In this document: positions 7,355 to 15,933 of the stretch, piece by piece
Position numbering within the stretch: position 1 is the first letter of the stretch
How the letters are laid out: every line of letters begins with the position of its first letter
Source: Paeniglutamicibacter terrestris
GTDB taxonomy: Bacteria; Actinomycetota; Actinomycetes; Actinomycetales; Micrococcaceae
Direction of reading: 5' to 3'
Assembly (NCBI RefSeq): GCF_012271785.1
Contig: NZ_JAAWVT010000007.1
Location: 62,001-126,000 of the forward strand
DNA length: 64,000 nucleotides
Translations under genes and position numbers: made by a program
Notes under the pieces: generated by a model
Seen by the model: the letters and a program-made list of their open reading frames with translations, nothing else
The model's database searches: none
Told to the model about the DNA's origin: nothing

Positions 7355-8436
7355 AAAGGTACCTTTCATACCGTTGACACCTAAGCCGCACGTAAATAAA
7401 GGTACCTTTTACACCGAATGAGAAATTGCCCCCATTCAACCCCCAGGTACCAAGTCACCGTTCGGACTTATTGCATGAAAGGTACCTTTCCCACCGAACA
7501 CGCATAAAGAATCTCGATCTCAACCTCGTCCAAGGGGGGAGACCGATCACCTAGTTGCCCATGAAGTTCAGGCTGCTCAATCATCGATAACTTCAAGGAT
7601 GATGCCACTGGGCCCTCCTCAACAGGCTGCATTATCGACCACTAGACCTGACATATATCATGTACCATCGCTCACCAAAGGTACCTTTAGTGGAATAAGG
7701 TCCATTTTATCTAAAGGCAGCCCGTGGAACTTGCGTATCCTCGAATAAGGTACCTTTTGATCAAACGGGGTAGCTTCCTCTCGAGATATTTTAAAAGTCG
7801 CCAAGCAAGTACCAAAAAGCACAATTGGGCCATCAGGACTAAAGGTACCTTTAGCTCCAATACCAACTGCCTGGCCGCACGTTCGTGCGGCCGTCCTGCC
7901 CTTGGCTTGCTACTCATCGCCCGAACTCTCCCCTGACCCTGGACGCGGAGAGTTCGGATGATTCCCGCTGGCGGAATGTCCGCTCCATCAACGATTACCA
8001 AATCCTGATTTCTGATCAAGGCTGCACAAGTACGTTCGCAGTTTTGGACGCGATTTCGCGGCCAGAGGTTCCGACGATATTTGAGGTTCTTTAGTAGCAA
8101 AAGGTACCTTTGTTGCCGCGTGTGGCAGTTAGATTCTTCGTGTGACAGGGCTGGGGCGAGAACATCATTTGAGTAATAACCTGAGAACTGAGCCAGAAAA
8201 GCTCAGTTGGACTAAAAGGTACCTTTACCACCAAGCATTCAAACGGTGAGTGGGAAGGGCGATGGCTGAAGGGGCGTCAGAGTGATGGTTGCACTTGCCG
8301 AATGCCGATAGCTAAAGGTGGCAAAGGTACCTTTAGCCAATTCTAGTTAACCAAACTAGCATCGCTAAACGTGCTAAGCCGGGATGTAGCTGAAGCACGA
8401 AGAAGCAACTGTGCTAATAGTGCTAAAGGTACCTTT
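7355..8436. repeat. Array of the 12-bp palindrome AAAGGTACCTTT (centromere/origin candidate)
   Basis: Nine perfect copies begin at 7355, 7398, 7478, 7677, 7841, 8100, 8215, 8323 and 8425, and one variant (TAAGGTACCTTTT) lies at 7746. Spacing is irregular (43 to 259 bp). The stretch 7187-8810 has no convincing gene and is richer in A and T than its surroundings. Two further perfect copies lie upstream of the RHH gene (11242 and 11350), and a half-site (GTACCTTT) lies at the parB ribosome site. Position between parA and rep suggests a parS-type centromere bound by the small ParB or the RHH protein, possibly overlapping the replication origin. Confidence 0.8.
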
Positions 8437-8648
8437 AATTCCACATCGTGCCGTTTGGAATTGATGGTTCCTCGTGAACCGTCACCAATCGATTGCAGTC
8501 ACACCGTAAGATCCAGCGACAACCTCAAACAGATCAGTCGTCTTCCGGACACGGGGGAGCCGTCAGATTAAAGAAGCCCTGAGACCAGTAGTACTTCTGG
8601 TGCCAAACAAACTCGCAGAAATAGCGTCGTCTTCCAACCCTCGCGAAT

Positions 8649-8706
8649 AGCCCTTTGGTGGTTGCTTGTTCCTGGCATGCCAGGAACAAGCAACCACCAA
8701 AGGGCT
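8649..8706. repeat. Perfect 58-bp palindrome without loop
   Basis: The arms 8649-8677 and 8678-8706 are exact reverse complements, centred on GCATGC. There is no spacer and no mismatch. The inner part reads CCTGGCATGCCAGG and the outer arm begins AGCCCTTTGGTGG. It lies between the palindrome array and the 3' end of rep. It could act as a bidirectional terminator or cruciform, but no T-run follows on either strand. Confidence 0.85.
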
Positions 8707-8810
8707 TCCGAGTCAATGACTAGGGTGGGGGAGTGGCAGCCTGCCGGCCGCTGGGTGGCCACGCTCTTCTTTCCGGGGTCTACTCGGTGAGACCAATCCC
8801 CGCGGGGGCG

Positions 8811-10655
8811 TCAGCTGGCAGCACGCAAGGCCAAATCGGATAGTGTCCAGTCATCTGGGGGCCCGCAGAACTGTTCCCACGGGTAGTCGTCGTCAGGAGC
8901 GGGGAACGAGGAGAAAAGAGTAAGCCGTTGGGCCAGCCATTCTCTCCACAAAACGCGTTGCTGTTTGTATCGCAGTACCTGCTCGATCACCATTTCCAAA
9001 ACTCCAAGTACCTCAGCAACGGCATTGAGGCTTGTTTCCTTCCTGATCGTCCACCCAGTCGCCGTTCGTTCGGCCAAAGACCACGCTGCGAGCACTTCGA
9101 GCGCATCGTGGACGGCACTTCGGCTCAGACCGGTCTCACGTACGACATCGCTAACGGAAGCAGTATTTGCGTTGGATTCCAATGCCTCATAGACAAACGC
9201 TGCAGCAGCACCAAGCTCCCTAAATGCCGGCCTTAGCGAGTGGAGTTTTCCAGCTGGCCAGGAGCGCTTGGTGGCAGACTCCTGGAGGTGAGCTGGGATG
9301 ACGAGTTCGTACTGGTCACCGTGGACGCCACGAGCTTCCCCAACATGACGAATCAACGGATCGCTCTCAGACCTCAAAGCGCGCAGGTGGGCAGCTACAG
9401 TGGTCGGTTCGATTCCGGAGGAGACTGCCAATGAACGTACACCGAATTCAATGACTCGGCTTCCTGTCATGTGCGCTGCGGCACCTAGAGCCCGAAGAAC
9501 CAACCGACGCCCGAGGCCGCTCCTGCTTGATTGATAACGTTTTTCCGACAGTGCCAGTGCGCTGCGCCAGGAACGAAGAAACTGATGTTCTTGAGAAGAA
9601 CCAAGTTCGAAACCATTACCCCACCCCCCCTGTGAAGATGGCCCGCTTGTGTTGGTTTTACGGACAGGAGCCTCCGCCGTATTGTTGGCCACAAATTTGG
9701 AGGCCTTGAGCCAATCGCGTCGCAAACTTGCTGCTCGTTGCCCGGGGGAGTATCGCGAATAGAACTGGGCCAGGCCTGGCCAGGAACCTTGCTGGGTTCG
9801 ACGCTGGACATCGGTGAGCTGCATCCCCGCGGCAACAGCTGCTACGAGCACCGCCTGCCGGGCCTCTGATGGGCTCTCATAGCGTGAGGTGTCATAGGTT
9901 CCGTGCGTCGCGATCGTCATGATGCGGCGGGAAATAGTTTCAGGCGGGACACTGGGGTCGACTGTGACTGTTTTCTCGGTCGTAGCTCGCTGCGCTGCGA
10001 CTGCTGCAAGGTCAACCGTCAAAGTTTCGATCAGCTTTGAAACGGTCGCTTGGGTGTTCCGTTTCGTAACCACATCCAAGGCCATGGACAGACTCATGGC
10101 CAGCTGCTGCCGGCCTCCCGACTTATGTGTGGCGCCAGGGGTGCGGATGCAGCCGTGGCGAAGGTTCTGATGGGGGGTGGGGTCCAGGGAACTGTAGCGG
10201 CTGGCGAGGGCCTCAACAATATCCCGCGCCTGGAGGAACGGCATCGGTTCGGACAGCGGAACGTAGATATGGCGACCTCCGTTGGGGGAGTGGTCTTCGA
10301 CCCAACGTGCACCATGTTCGTAGAGCCAGATGGTCGTTTCTCTGACATCGGCAGCAACCCGGGCTTCCCCTCCGGAAGCCGACGAGTCGAAGTCCAAGCA
10401 CAGCGTCCGGCACAGTCCGTCGCGTCCGTAGATAAGTACAGCTGCCGGCTGAGTGGGGCGCTGTCCCGTGAGATCTCTCTCATATCGTTGGGGGTAGTTC
10501 TTGCCGCCGTCACGCGAGATCCGAACACGCGGTTGCCCGGCAATCTGGGGTGCGAGTGCCGACCACAAGGTCTCGTCCTCAGGGTCCCAGGCTGCGACTC
10601 GCCCGGAAGGATTTGGGGACAATGGTGGCAGCACCCCATGGCGCTGTTGTACGAT
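8811..10655 (-). CDS. Replication initiator with primase-polymerase (AEP) domain
   Basis: About 614 residues. The N-terminal half looks like an archaeo-eukaryotic type primase: RTLCLDFDSS holds the metal-binding DxD, HSPNGGRHIYVPLSEP the following GGRH motif, and a PrimPol C-terminal segment follows (RHGCIRTPGATHKSGGRQ). The C-terminal half has winged-helix-like segments (LSRSAVHDALEVLAAWSLAE). This resembles replication proteins of actinobacterial theta plasmids that prime their own origin. The start is uncertain. The frame is open to a TTG at 10730, but that lies inside a hairpin. The only good ribosome site (AGGAAGGA) points to an ATC at 10655. The nearest standard in-frame start inside the gene is a GTG at 10634 without a ribosome site. 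Position beside parAB supports the role. Confidence 0.75.
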   Translation of the reverse strand: MVQQRHGVLPPLSPNPSGRVAAWDPEDETLWSALAPQIAGQPRVRISRDGGKNYPQRYERDLTGQRPTQPAAVLIYGRDGLCRTLCLDFDSSASGGEARVAADVRETTIWLYEHGARWVEDHSPNGGRHIYVPLSEPMPFLQARDIVEALASRYSSLDPTPHQNLRHGCIRTPGATHKSGGRQQLAMSLSMALDVVTKRNTQATVSKLIETLTVDLAAVAAQRATTEKTVTVDPSVPPETISRRIMTIATHGTYDTSRYESPSEARQAVLVAAVAAGMQLTDVQRRTQQGSWPGLAQFYSRYSPGQRAASLRRDWLKASKFVANNTAEAPVRKTNTSGPSSQGGWGNGFELGSSQEHQFLRSWRSALALSEKRYQSSRSGLGRRLVLRALGAAAHMTGSRVIEFGVRSLAVSSGIEPTTVAAHLRALRSESDPLIRHVGEARGVHGDQYELVIPAHLQESATKRSWPAGKLHSLRPAFRELGAAAAFVYEALESNANTASVSDVVRETGLSRSAVHDALEVLAAWSLAERTATGWTIRKETSLNAVAEVLGVLEMVIEQVLRYKQQRVLWREWLAQRLTLFSSFPAPDDDYPWEQFCGPPDDWTLSDLALRAAS

Positions 10656-10701
10656 GGCCGTATTCCTTCCTAAGGATGGCAGGCAAAAGCCCGCTATCGG
10701 G

Positions 10702-10731
10702 ATTGTTGAAAGCTGGCAGGCTTTCAACAAT
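10702..10731 (-). promoter_or_regulatory. Leader hairpin upstream of rep
   Basis: Arms ATTGTTGAAAGC (10702-10713) and GCTTTCAACAAT (10720-10731) enclose a 6-base loop. Read toward rep it is followed by a second small stem (CCCG/CGGG) and CTTTT, then the rep ribosome site. It could be an attenuator controlling replication protein synthesis, as in plasmids with copy control through leader structure. Confidence 0.5.
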
Positions 10732-10820
10732 GGATAACAACACTTCTAAGTGTTGATAAAACTGAATCGGTTCTTCGTCTAAAGGCCGGCAAGCACTCAG
10801 ACGGGGAACACATACTTCCA

Positions 10821-10843
10821 AGGGCCCGCTTCAGGCGGGCCCT
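10821..10843 (-). terminator. Hairpin after the RHH gene
   Basis: Arms AGGGCCCGC (10821-10829) and GCGGGCCCT (10835-10843), loop TTCAG, start 6 bases after the stop of the RHH gene. The stem is very GC-rich. The T-run is short on both strands, so termination strength is uncertain. Confidence 0.6.
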
Positions 10844-10849
10844 TTATGT

Positions 10850-11077
10850 TTACGCGGATAAGCTCAGACGTTCGGTTCCTTTCCGTCCGGCACCGGTGTG
10901 CACCGGGCTGTCGACAGCAGAGACTATGAGGTTCTCCACGAACTCGCTGATGGAGAGGTTGTCCCGTTTGGCAGCCTCTTTCAACTTTTCCTGGTGCGCG
11001 ACCGGGACACGAGTACCCACAAAGAAGCGCTCGCCCTTACTCCGACGACCGCCTCCGCGGTTTCCTGATGCAGCCAT
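10850..11077 (-). CDS. Small ribbon-helix-helix DNA-binding protein
   Basis: 75 residues from the ATG at 11077, with AAGGA eight bases upstream. After a basic Gly/Arg-rich start, GERFFVGTRVPVAHQEKLKE and RDNLSISEFVENLIVSAV form a typical strand-helix-helix (Arc/MetJ/CopG) pattern. Such proteins bind short palindromes as dimers. Two copies of AAAGGTACCTTT lie 165-285 bp upstream of its start, one inside a longer palindrome, so autoregulation through this motif is plausible. The gene sits just upstream of rep in the same orientation and may control copy number, or may be a second centromere-binding protein. Confidence 0.75.
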   Translation of the reverse strand: MAASGNRGGGRRSKGERFFVGTRVPVAHQEKLKEAAKRDNLSISEFVENLIVSAVDSPVHTGAGRKGTERLSLSA

Positions 11078-11234
11078 GTCTGAATTCCTTCGCTCTCCTG
11101 CTTTGGCCATGGTGGTTGGCTTGTAACTGTTTCCAGCTACCAATGAAATTACCACCTTGTAGTTCTGGATTTAGGGATGCTGATTTCCCGCGCGGGTCCG
11201 GTGTTGTGAGAATCTAGGGGCCATTGGCCACCAT

Positions 11235-11260
11235 CTGGGTGAAAGGTACCTTTCACCCAG
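11235..11260. promoter_or_regulatory. 26-bp perfect palindrome containing the plasmid 12-mer
   Basis: The 12-mer AAAGGTACCTTT (11242-11253) is extended on both sides by CTGGGTG and CACCCAG, making a perfect palindrome centred at 11247/11248. It lies about 160 bp upstream of the RHH start. Confidence 0.7.
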
Positions 11261-11349
11261 CATTTTCTGTCCTTGTTCGAAGCCGTTTGAGACGTTTCTT
11301 GAGCTCTTTCGCCCAAAATCGGGTTCGTTTAAATGGAGTTAAAGGTTTG

Positions 11350-11361
11350 AAAGGTACCTTT
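11350..11361. promoter_or_regulatory. Further copy of AAAGGTACCTTT
   Basis: A perfect copy preceded closely by AAAGGTTTGA, a half-site-like sequence. Together with 11235-11260 it forms a pair upstream of the RHH gene. Confidence 0.6.
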
Positions 11362-12527
11362 AGATCCGTTGGTTCACTACATGTACGTTCGTGAAATCTC
11401 TTAAAAGTATTCTTGTGAGCATGGGCGTGTCGACTGGGAGTCGGCTAACTGGGCGCAGCCGGTGAGCGAATGACAACCGCAAGAGTACGAGAAAGCAACG
11501 GTAAACGTTGACCCTGCTTTTTTACGGGACCGAAGCAACGCCTTTGCCATGTCGGCTTTGACGCCAGGGGATCCCATGCCAATGGGGCGGTCGTGAACAC
11601 TGTTCATAATCTTACCGACGAGATGAAAATGTATGGAGTGTGTGGCTCGGGGGTTCAAAGGTAGATTATTCGATACTGTCGGGCACCTTCTCGGCGGTCA
11701 GCATCTTTGATCATTTCTCCCTGCTTGCTCGGGTGGCTGTGAGTCTTGACAAGAGCGTTCCTCAACGGGAGGGTTGATCCCGCCTACCGTGGGGGAGTGG
11801 AAGCATGCTCCCGTCGACAATCATCAGCCCATCACTCCAAGTACCTAGGGCGCTGGGACTTGGCAAATGCGCCCGGGGCTTCGCAGAATCTGCCGAGCTA
11901 ACGACCAACGAAGTGCGGGTCAGTACCCGTTGGCCTAGAGATCCTCGCACTCGGGGCAGATTAGGGGTGAAAACGTCGAATATCCGACGTTTGCGCGATT
12001 TTTCGCCCGAAGAGTGCAGGCGTTGATTTGCAGGCGTTGATCAGCACTCTGTCCGGTTGGTAGCCCTGCGCCCGATCTGCGCAGGCATCGTGTATCGCAA
12101 AGCCCGGAGGTCATTACATTGGCACGTACACGGCAAGCGTTACAAAATGGGCCGCGGGAATACGCGGGCCACGAAACCGGAGGAGGAGTGTCGCGCGAAC
12201 GATCGAATACGAACGCTTACAGACGCAGAAGACGGCGAATAAAGAGACGTCCACAATCGTTTATTTTTTGCTTGTCGATTCCCGGGACCAGATAGAAGCT
12301 TGCGGTTAATTGTGTGGATTCGTGCCCCAAGGGCTCTTTCCCGACTGCCTATGGGGCTCGGCATCGAAGAGCCTTTGTGGCTGGAGCATCGGTGCTGGTT
12401 GGTGTCTGTGTTGTGCGCATGCCATGCCATGCCATGCCATGGAGGACTTGGCCATGGCATGCGCGGAAATACCAAGGCAAAAGACCGTTCCCGATACACG
12501 GCGATTGGATGACTGTCCTGACAGTGG
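11362..12527. other. Gene-poor stretch between rep region and island
   Basis: No convincing gene in about 1.2 kb. Short frames have mixed composition and no ribosome site. A motif GGGGGAGTGG at about 11791 recurs near 8727 and 19533. Four tandem GCCAT units (12421-12440) lie near the broken resolvase. The stretch is probably relic DNA from earlier insertions. Confidence 0.3.
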
Positions 12528-12722
12528 TTATCACGAGAGTATCGCCCTCCTGTAAGGCTTCCAGTGCCTTGTCGGACCCGGGACGACTGGCCCTAGAACC
12601 ACTAACTCCCCGGTCCATGTACAGATCATCGCGTCGGCCCCAGCGCCTAGCAAGTCGGTGATTTGCCGGTCAGCATCCTGAGCACGTGTTGATACGCGCT
12701 CGTACCCGATCAGCTTGCCCAT
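12528..12722 (-). pseudogene. Broken serine resolvase
   Basis: From the ATG at 12722 the sequence reads MGKLIGYERVSTRAQDADRQ and ITDLLGAGA, the N-terminus of a Tn3-type resolvase with its YxRVST catalytic motif. A one-base shift near 12635 then moves the match to a second frame (DDLYMDRGVSGSRASRPG, then ALEALQEGDTLVITT). The match ends near 12528, about residue 65 of roughly 190, so the rest of the catalytic domain and the HTH are gone. The gene differs from the intact resolvase at 1763 and belongs to a different element. Confidence 0.8.
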
Positions 12723-12939
12723 TTGCCGTCTCCAAAGTGTCCGGCAACAGTGGTTGCCTACCGCAAATCCACCTTCTACTTATGGGACATAGTGGCAAGA
12801 CAGTTTGGTCCCTGAAGTATCAAGGATCCGAAAGTGTCTCGACCTGGTGTCTTGTAGCCCACGGGTTTCGAGACTGTACGACGGGTTACTCAGGGGGGTC
12901 ATCGTCTGGAACTGCCCCTGCGTAATTCCGCACTGTTAG
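12723..12939. other. Remains of a res site or transposon end
   Basis: Upstream of the broken resolvase are GTGTCTCGAC (near 12835) and TTTCGAGACTG (near 12867), similar to the inverted arms at 1605-1632. GGGGTCATCG near 12897 has the GGGG start of Tn3-family terminal repeats. This fits a decayed resolvase binding region. Confidence 0.35.
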
Positions 12940-15375
12940 TCAAGGCTTATGAAGCAGATTTACCGACACGGACGTACAGGCACAACGAAGAGAGTCCTTG
13001 TCGCCTGCAATTTTCACTAAGCCCTCACACTCGCTACACGAAAACTCCTTGATCAAGCTCCTCCAAGAAGCCGCTACCAGAGAAAATTCAGCCGGGGTCT
13101 GGTTCTCCCATTCGTTGAAGTGAACGACAGCATTGATCGCCCATTCCTCCTGCCTTGCTTCCTGGGCTGCTGTTTGAATACGGCTATCCCAAGCGTCTAG
13201 TTCAGCAACAACGTCGGGACGGCCCCAAGAGTTGGCGGAATTCTTCCCTTTCTTAATTGTGTCCTTCAGTGCTTTGATGCCGCTGTTGAAGAGTTCTCCA
13301 AGCGTATTCTGCCCATCAAGCCGGTATGGGACCGGTGCTGCGACGTTGCTGGCGCATTCGCGTCCAATGTGCTCAAGGAAAGAGCGCAATGATCCAGCAG
13401 CGGCTTTCACCTGACCTGTACCCAATAAGGTCTTGATCTCATCCCACGGTTCATAGTTTGCCCAGTCCACAGGCCCGTTACCGACGCTCCAGGTCCGAAA
13501 CTGGAGTACGTTACGACCTTGTACAAAGCCCTGCGATTTCATTTGGCGCATCCATTGCTCGTCGTGGGTAGTCACGACAAACTGCGTGTTCGGAAACTCC
13601 TTCATCAACAACGAAACGACGAATCGTCTATGACCAGAGTCGATCGACATTAGGACGTCGTCCAAAGCGCACAGGGTAAATCCGGTGCCCAAAGTCAATT
13701 GGGCCAAAGCGAGATAGAGGCATAGGCCCATCGCATCCTGATGACCTTCGCTATGGTAGGCCCCAGGGGGGAACTCGCCTCGTCCGTAGAAGTCGACATT
13801 CATGTCTAATCCCGGGCCCGACGGAGTTAGAGTCGCCGAAAATTTGCTCTCATCGTCAGCATTGACAGCCGCGTAGAAGAGTGCGAATTTCGTTTGGACA
13901 TCGAGAAAAATTTGCTGGAGGCTCGCAGAAGTTGACGAGTCAAAGATATCGCAGGCTGCGCTTGACCTTCTAGACTTTTCCAAAAGAACGGAAGCCTGTT
14001 GTTGCTGTTGTGTGTACTCATGCAAGGCGTTCGATATTGATCGCAAGCGACCCTTTCGTTCATCCGTTTCGCTGGGTAAGGGGAGTGCCAGAACTTTCAT
14101 CTCAAGCTCCGAAAGCCAGCTGCTCATCGGCTCCATATTCGGCTTCGTGAGAGCAGCAAGCGCTCCTAGCTCTGCAGGCGAATCGACGGAAAGGAGGGTG
14201 TTGACCGCCGCAAGAATCACTTCGAGTTGCTTCTTTGTCGCGGTTGACTCGTGGCCGACTGCTTCCGCTATAGGAAGCACACGAGAGATTTTGTTTCGCA
14301 AATCACTGAAATCTGTCACTAAAAGACCCGCCCTGATTTTGAGCGCCGCTAGAGTCTCCTTTGCTGCAGTTGACTCAGCTCTTTTGCGCGTAATTACCGC
14401 CTCAAACTCGCCCGGGATCCAAGTGGTGGTGCAAACGGGGCATTCCACACCGTCGAACAGTTCCAGAGCCGTTTCCAGAAGAGCATCGGACTCCACAGCC
14501 GTCATGAACGCGGCCGAATCAACCCGACCTGCGGCATCATCAACCAATTGACCTAGCTGCCCATCGAGGTCATTCTGGTGGGAGGCTTCTAGGCTTGCCT
14601 CAAGTAATGACAGCCCGTTTATCCATTCGGACCGGTTGTGAGATGACGCGTGATTGCTCGCGGAAGAGTCGACTCCTAATAAAATCTCTTCGGGAGTTGC
14701 GTCGCTGATAGGAGTAAGCCCCAGACCTATTCTGTTCGTGTTGACCACAGCTAATAGCGCTTTGGTGTCGAGAGTTTCGATTCCCGACGCAGACAGTAGG
14801 ATGTTTTCGCGACCGGTGAGACTCATTTTTGCGCTATCAGAATCGCGTTTGTCCGTATTCCGAACCCGGACCAATATTGCTCTCACTTGGCCGATACGTT
14901 GAAGACCAAGCAGATCTGCAACACCGTCAGCTCGATTTTTGCCCTCAGCTAGAACGAAGCGAACTATCTCTCTTCGCGTGAGGGCGAACTCAGGATGCTG
15001 CACCATCCAATTGAGTGCAGCCTCAGACTCGGGGGTCTTTGGGGTCAAAGTTGCCTTCCGGGGGCTCGCTACAGACCTCTTCAAGACATGAGTTGAGCCG
15101 GTCCCGACGACAGTGAAAGTCATCTCGACCCAAGCATCTTTAGGCGTCTCGGCCACGTCAACATGCGAAGCATGCAACTTGACCGAGACCCCACCCGAAC
15201 CGCTGCCGGTTAAACGTGTAATAGATCCTGTGAGTGCGAACTCGAGTGCATCGATTACACCGCTCTTTCCGGTCCCGTTCCGCCCTGCGACTACGAAAGA
15301 TTTCTTATCCATCTTGAATTCGAACGAGCGGATACCTCGGAAGTTATTGACACGCAGCGTCTCGATCTTGATCAT
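12940..15375 (-). CDS. SMC/RecF-like AAA ATPase with zinc motifs
   Basis: 811 residues. The N-terminus (LRVNNFRGIRSFEF) and Walker A GRNGTGKS (31-38) are typical of RecF/Rad50-type ATPases. Central coiled-coil-like helices contain CPVC (312-315) like a Rad50 hook. The head resumes with SEGHQDAMGLCLYLALAQL as a signature-like region and FTLCALDDVLMSIDSGHRR as Walker B, with a switch histidine in VVTTHDEQW. A C-terminal extension ends in a zinc ribbon (CSECEG, then LRCAC). Such ATPases act on DNA ends, and several plasmid-borne ones are phage- or plasmid-defence components. The start overlaps the upstream small gene by ATGA, so the two form a unit. No known defence family is matched with confidence. 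Confidence 0.75.
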   Translation of the reverse strand: MIKIETLRVNNFRGIRSFEFKMDKKSFVVAGRNGTGKSGVIDALEFALTGSITRLTGSGSGGVSVKLHASHVDVAETPKDAWVEMTFTVVGTGSTHVLKRSVASPRKATLTPKTPESEAALNWMVQHPEFALTRREIVRFVLAEGKNRADGVADLLGLQRIGQVRAILVRVRNTDKRDSDSAKMSLTGRENILLSASGIETLDTKALLAVVNTNRIGLGLTPISDATPEEILLGVDSSASNHASSHNRSEWINGLSLLEASLEASHQNDLDGQLGQLVDDAAGRVDSAAFMTAVESDALLETALELFDGVECPVCTTTWIPGEFEAVITRKRAESTAAKETLAALKIRAGLLVTDFSDLRNKISRVLPIAEAVGHESTATKKQLEVILAAVNTLLSVDSPAELGALAALTKPNMEPMSSWLSELEMKVLALPLPSETDERKGRLRSISNALHEYTQQQQQASVLLEKSRRSSAACDIFDSSTSASLQQIFLDVQTKFALFYAAVNADDESKFSATLTPSGPGLDMNVDFYGRGEFPPGAYHSEGHQDAMGLCLYLALAQLTLGTGFTLCALDDVLMSIDSGHRRFVVSLLMKEFPNTQFVVTTHDEQWMRQMKSQGFVQGRNVLQFRTWSVGNGPVDWANYEPWDEIKTLLGTGQVKAAAGSLRSFLEHIGRECASNVAAPVPYRLDGQNTLGELFNSGIKALKDTIKKGKNSANSWGRPDVVAELDAWDSRIQTAAQEARQEEWAINAVVHFNEWENQTPAEFSLVAASWRSLIKEFSCSECEGLVKIAGDKDSLRCACTSVSVNLLHKP

Positions 15376-15584
15376 TTCTTGTCACCTTCGAGAATCGCGC
15401 GAATTTCTGCTTCATTGGGTGCCTTCTCCCGACGGAAAAGTGTCGCCAATTCAGCCCCGGTGCTTGAAAATCCTTCGAGTTCTCCGAAAGAATGACCAAA
15501 ATTGAGCATGATGTGATCTAAAACGGAAAGAACGTTGTCATCTGTTGGCGTCTCAGTGTGCGCCTGTTCGTCAGAGTTGAGCAT
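15372..15584 (-). CDS. Small acidic partner protein of the ATPase
   Basis: 70 residues starting MLNSDEQAHTETPTDDNVLS, acidic and without membrane segments. LDHIMLNFGHSFGELEGFSS is likely helical. It ends with the TGA inside the ATG of the ATPase (4-bp overlap), indicating stoichiometric coupling. It could be a regulator, adaptor or antitoxin-like partner. I do not recognise the family. Confidence 0.6.
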   Translation of the reverse strand: MLNSDEQAHTETPTDDNVLSVLDHIMLNFGHSFGELEGFSSTGAELATLFRREKAPNEAEIRAILEGDKK

Positions 15585-15933
15585 GTTGTCATTCTGGGCT
15601 AAGGAGTCGTCAGCTCCTATTATTAGAGTCTTTCAGAGCGATTCGCTAAGTTTTAGCCATACTCACTGACTCGATAATCTGCCGCTTGAGGGGCCTCCGA
15701 ACGCAGCAACTTGCCTACACATCGACCGAGGTGGACGAATCGCCTATTGATCGCTTGGGCTCTTAGGTGAATTGCACCCTGTGGCCTGGTTGCTCAATCA
15801 ATGTTTTTCGCAGCCTAAGTGCCTTGAAGCCAATGGCTTGCAAGACAGTTTCGTTTCGCGTCCATGACTGAGCGCCCAGCACGGCCGGAAAACAGAAGCA
15901 CAATCAGTTCGCTGGAGAACTTAATTTCCTAGG
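15585..15933. other. Intergenic, no gene seen
   Basis: About 350 bases between two minus-strand genes. It should hold the promoter of the ATPase pair, but no clear -35/-10 pair could be chosen. Confidence 0.3.

Noticed and set aside
7711-8100. 129-residue minus-strand ORF in the palindrome array
   Set aside because: No ribosome site, no family signal, and it runs through copies of AAAGGTACCTTT, so it is probably chance.
8534-8762. Two short ORFs across the 58-bp palindrome
   Set aside because: Their sequence is created by the palindrome itself; no ribosome site.
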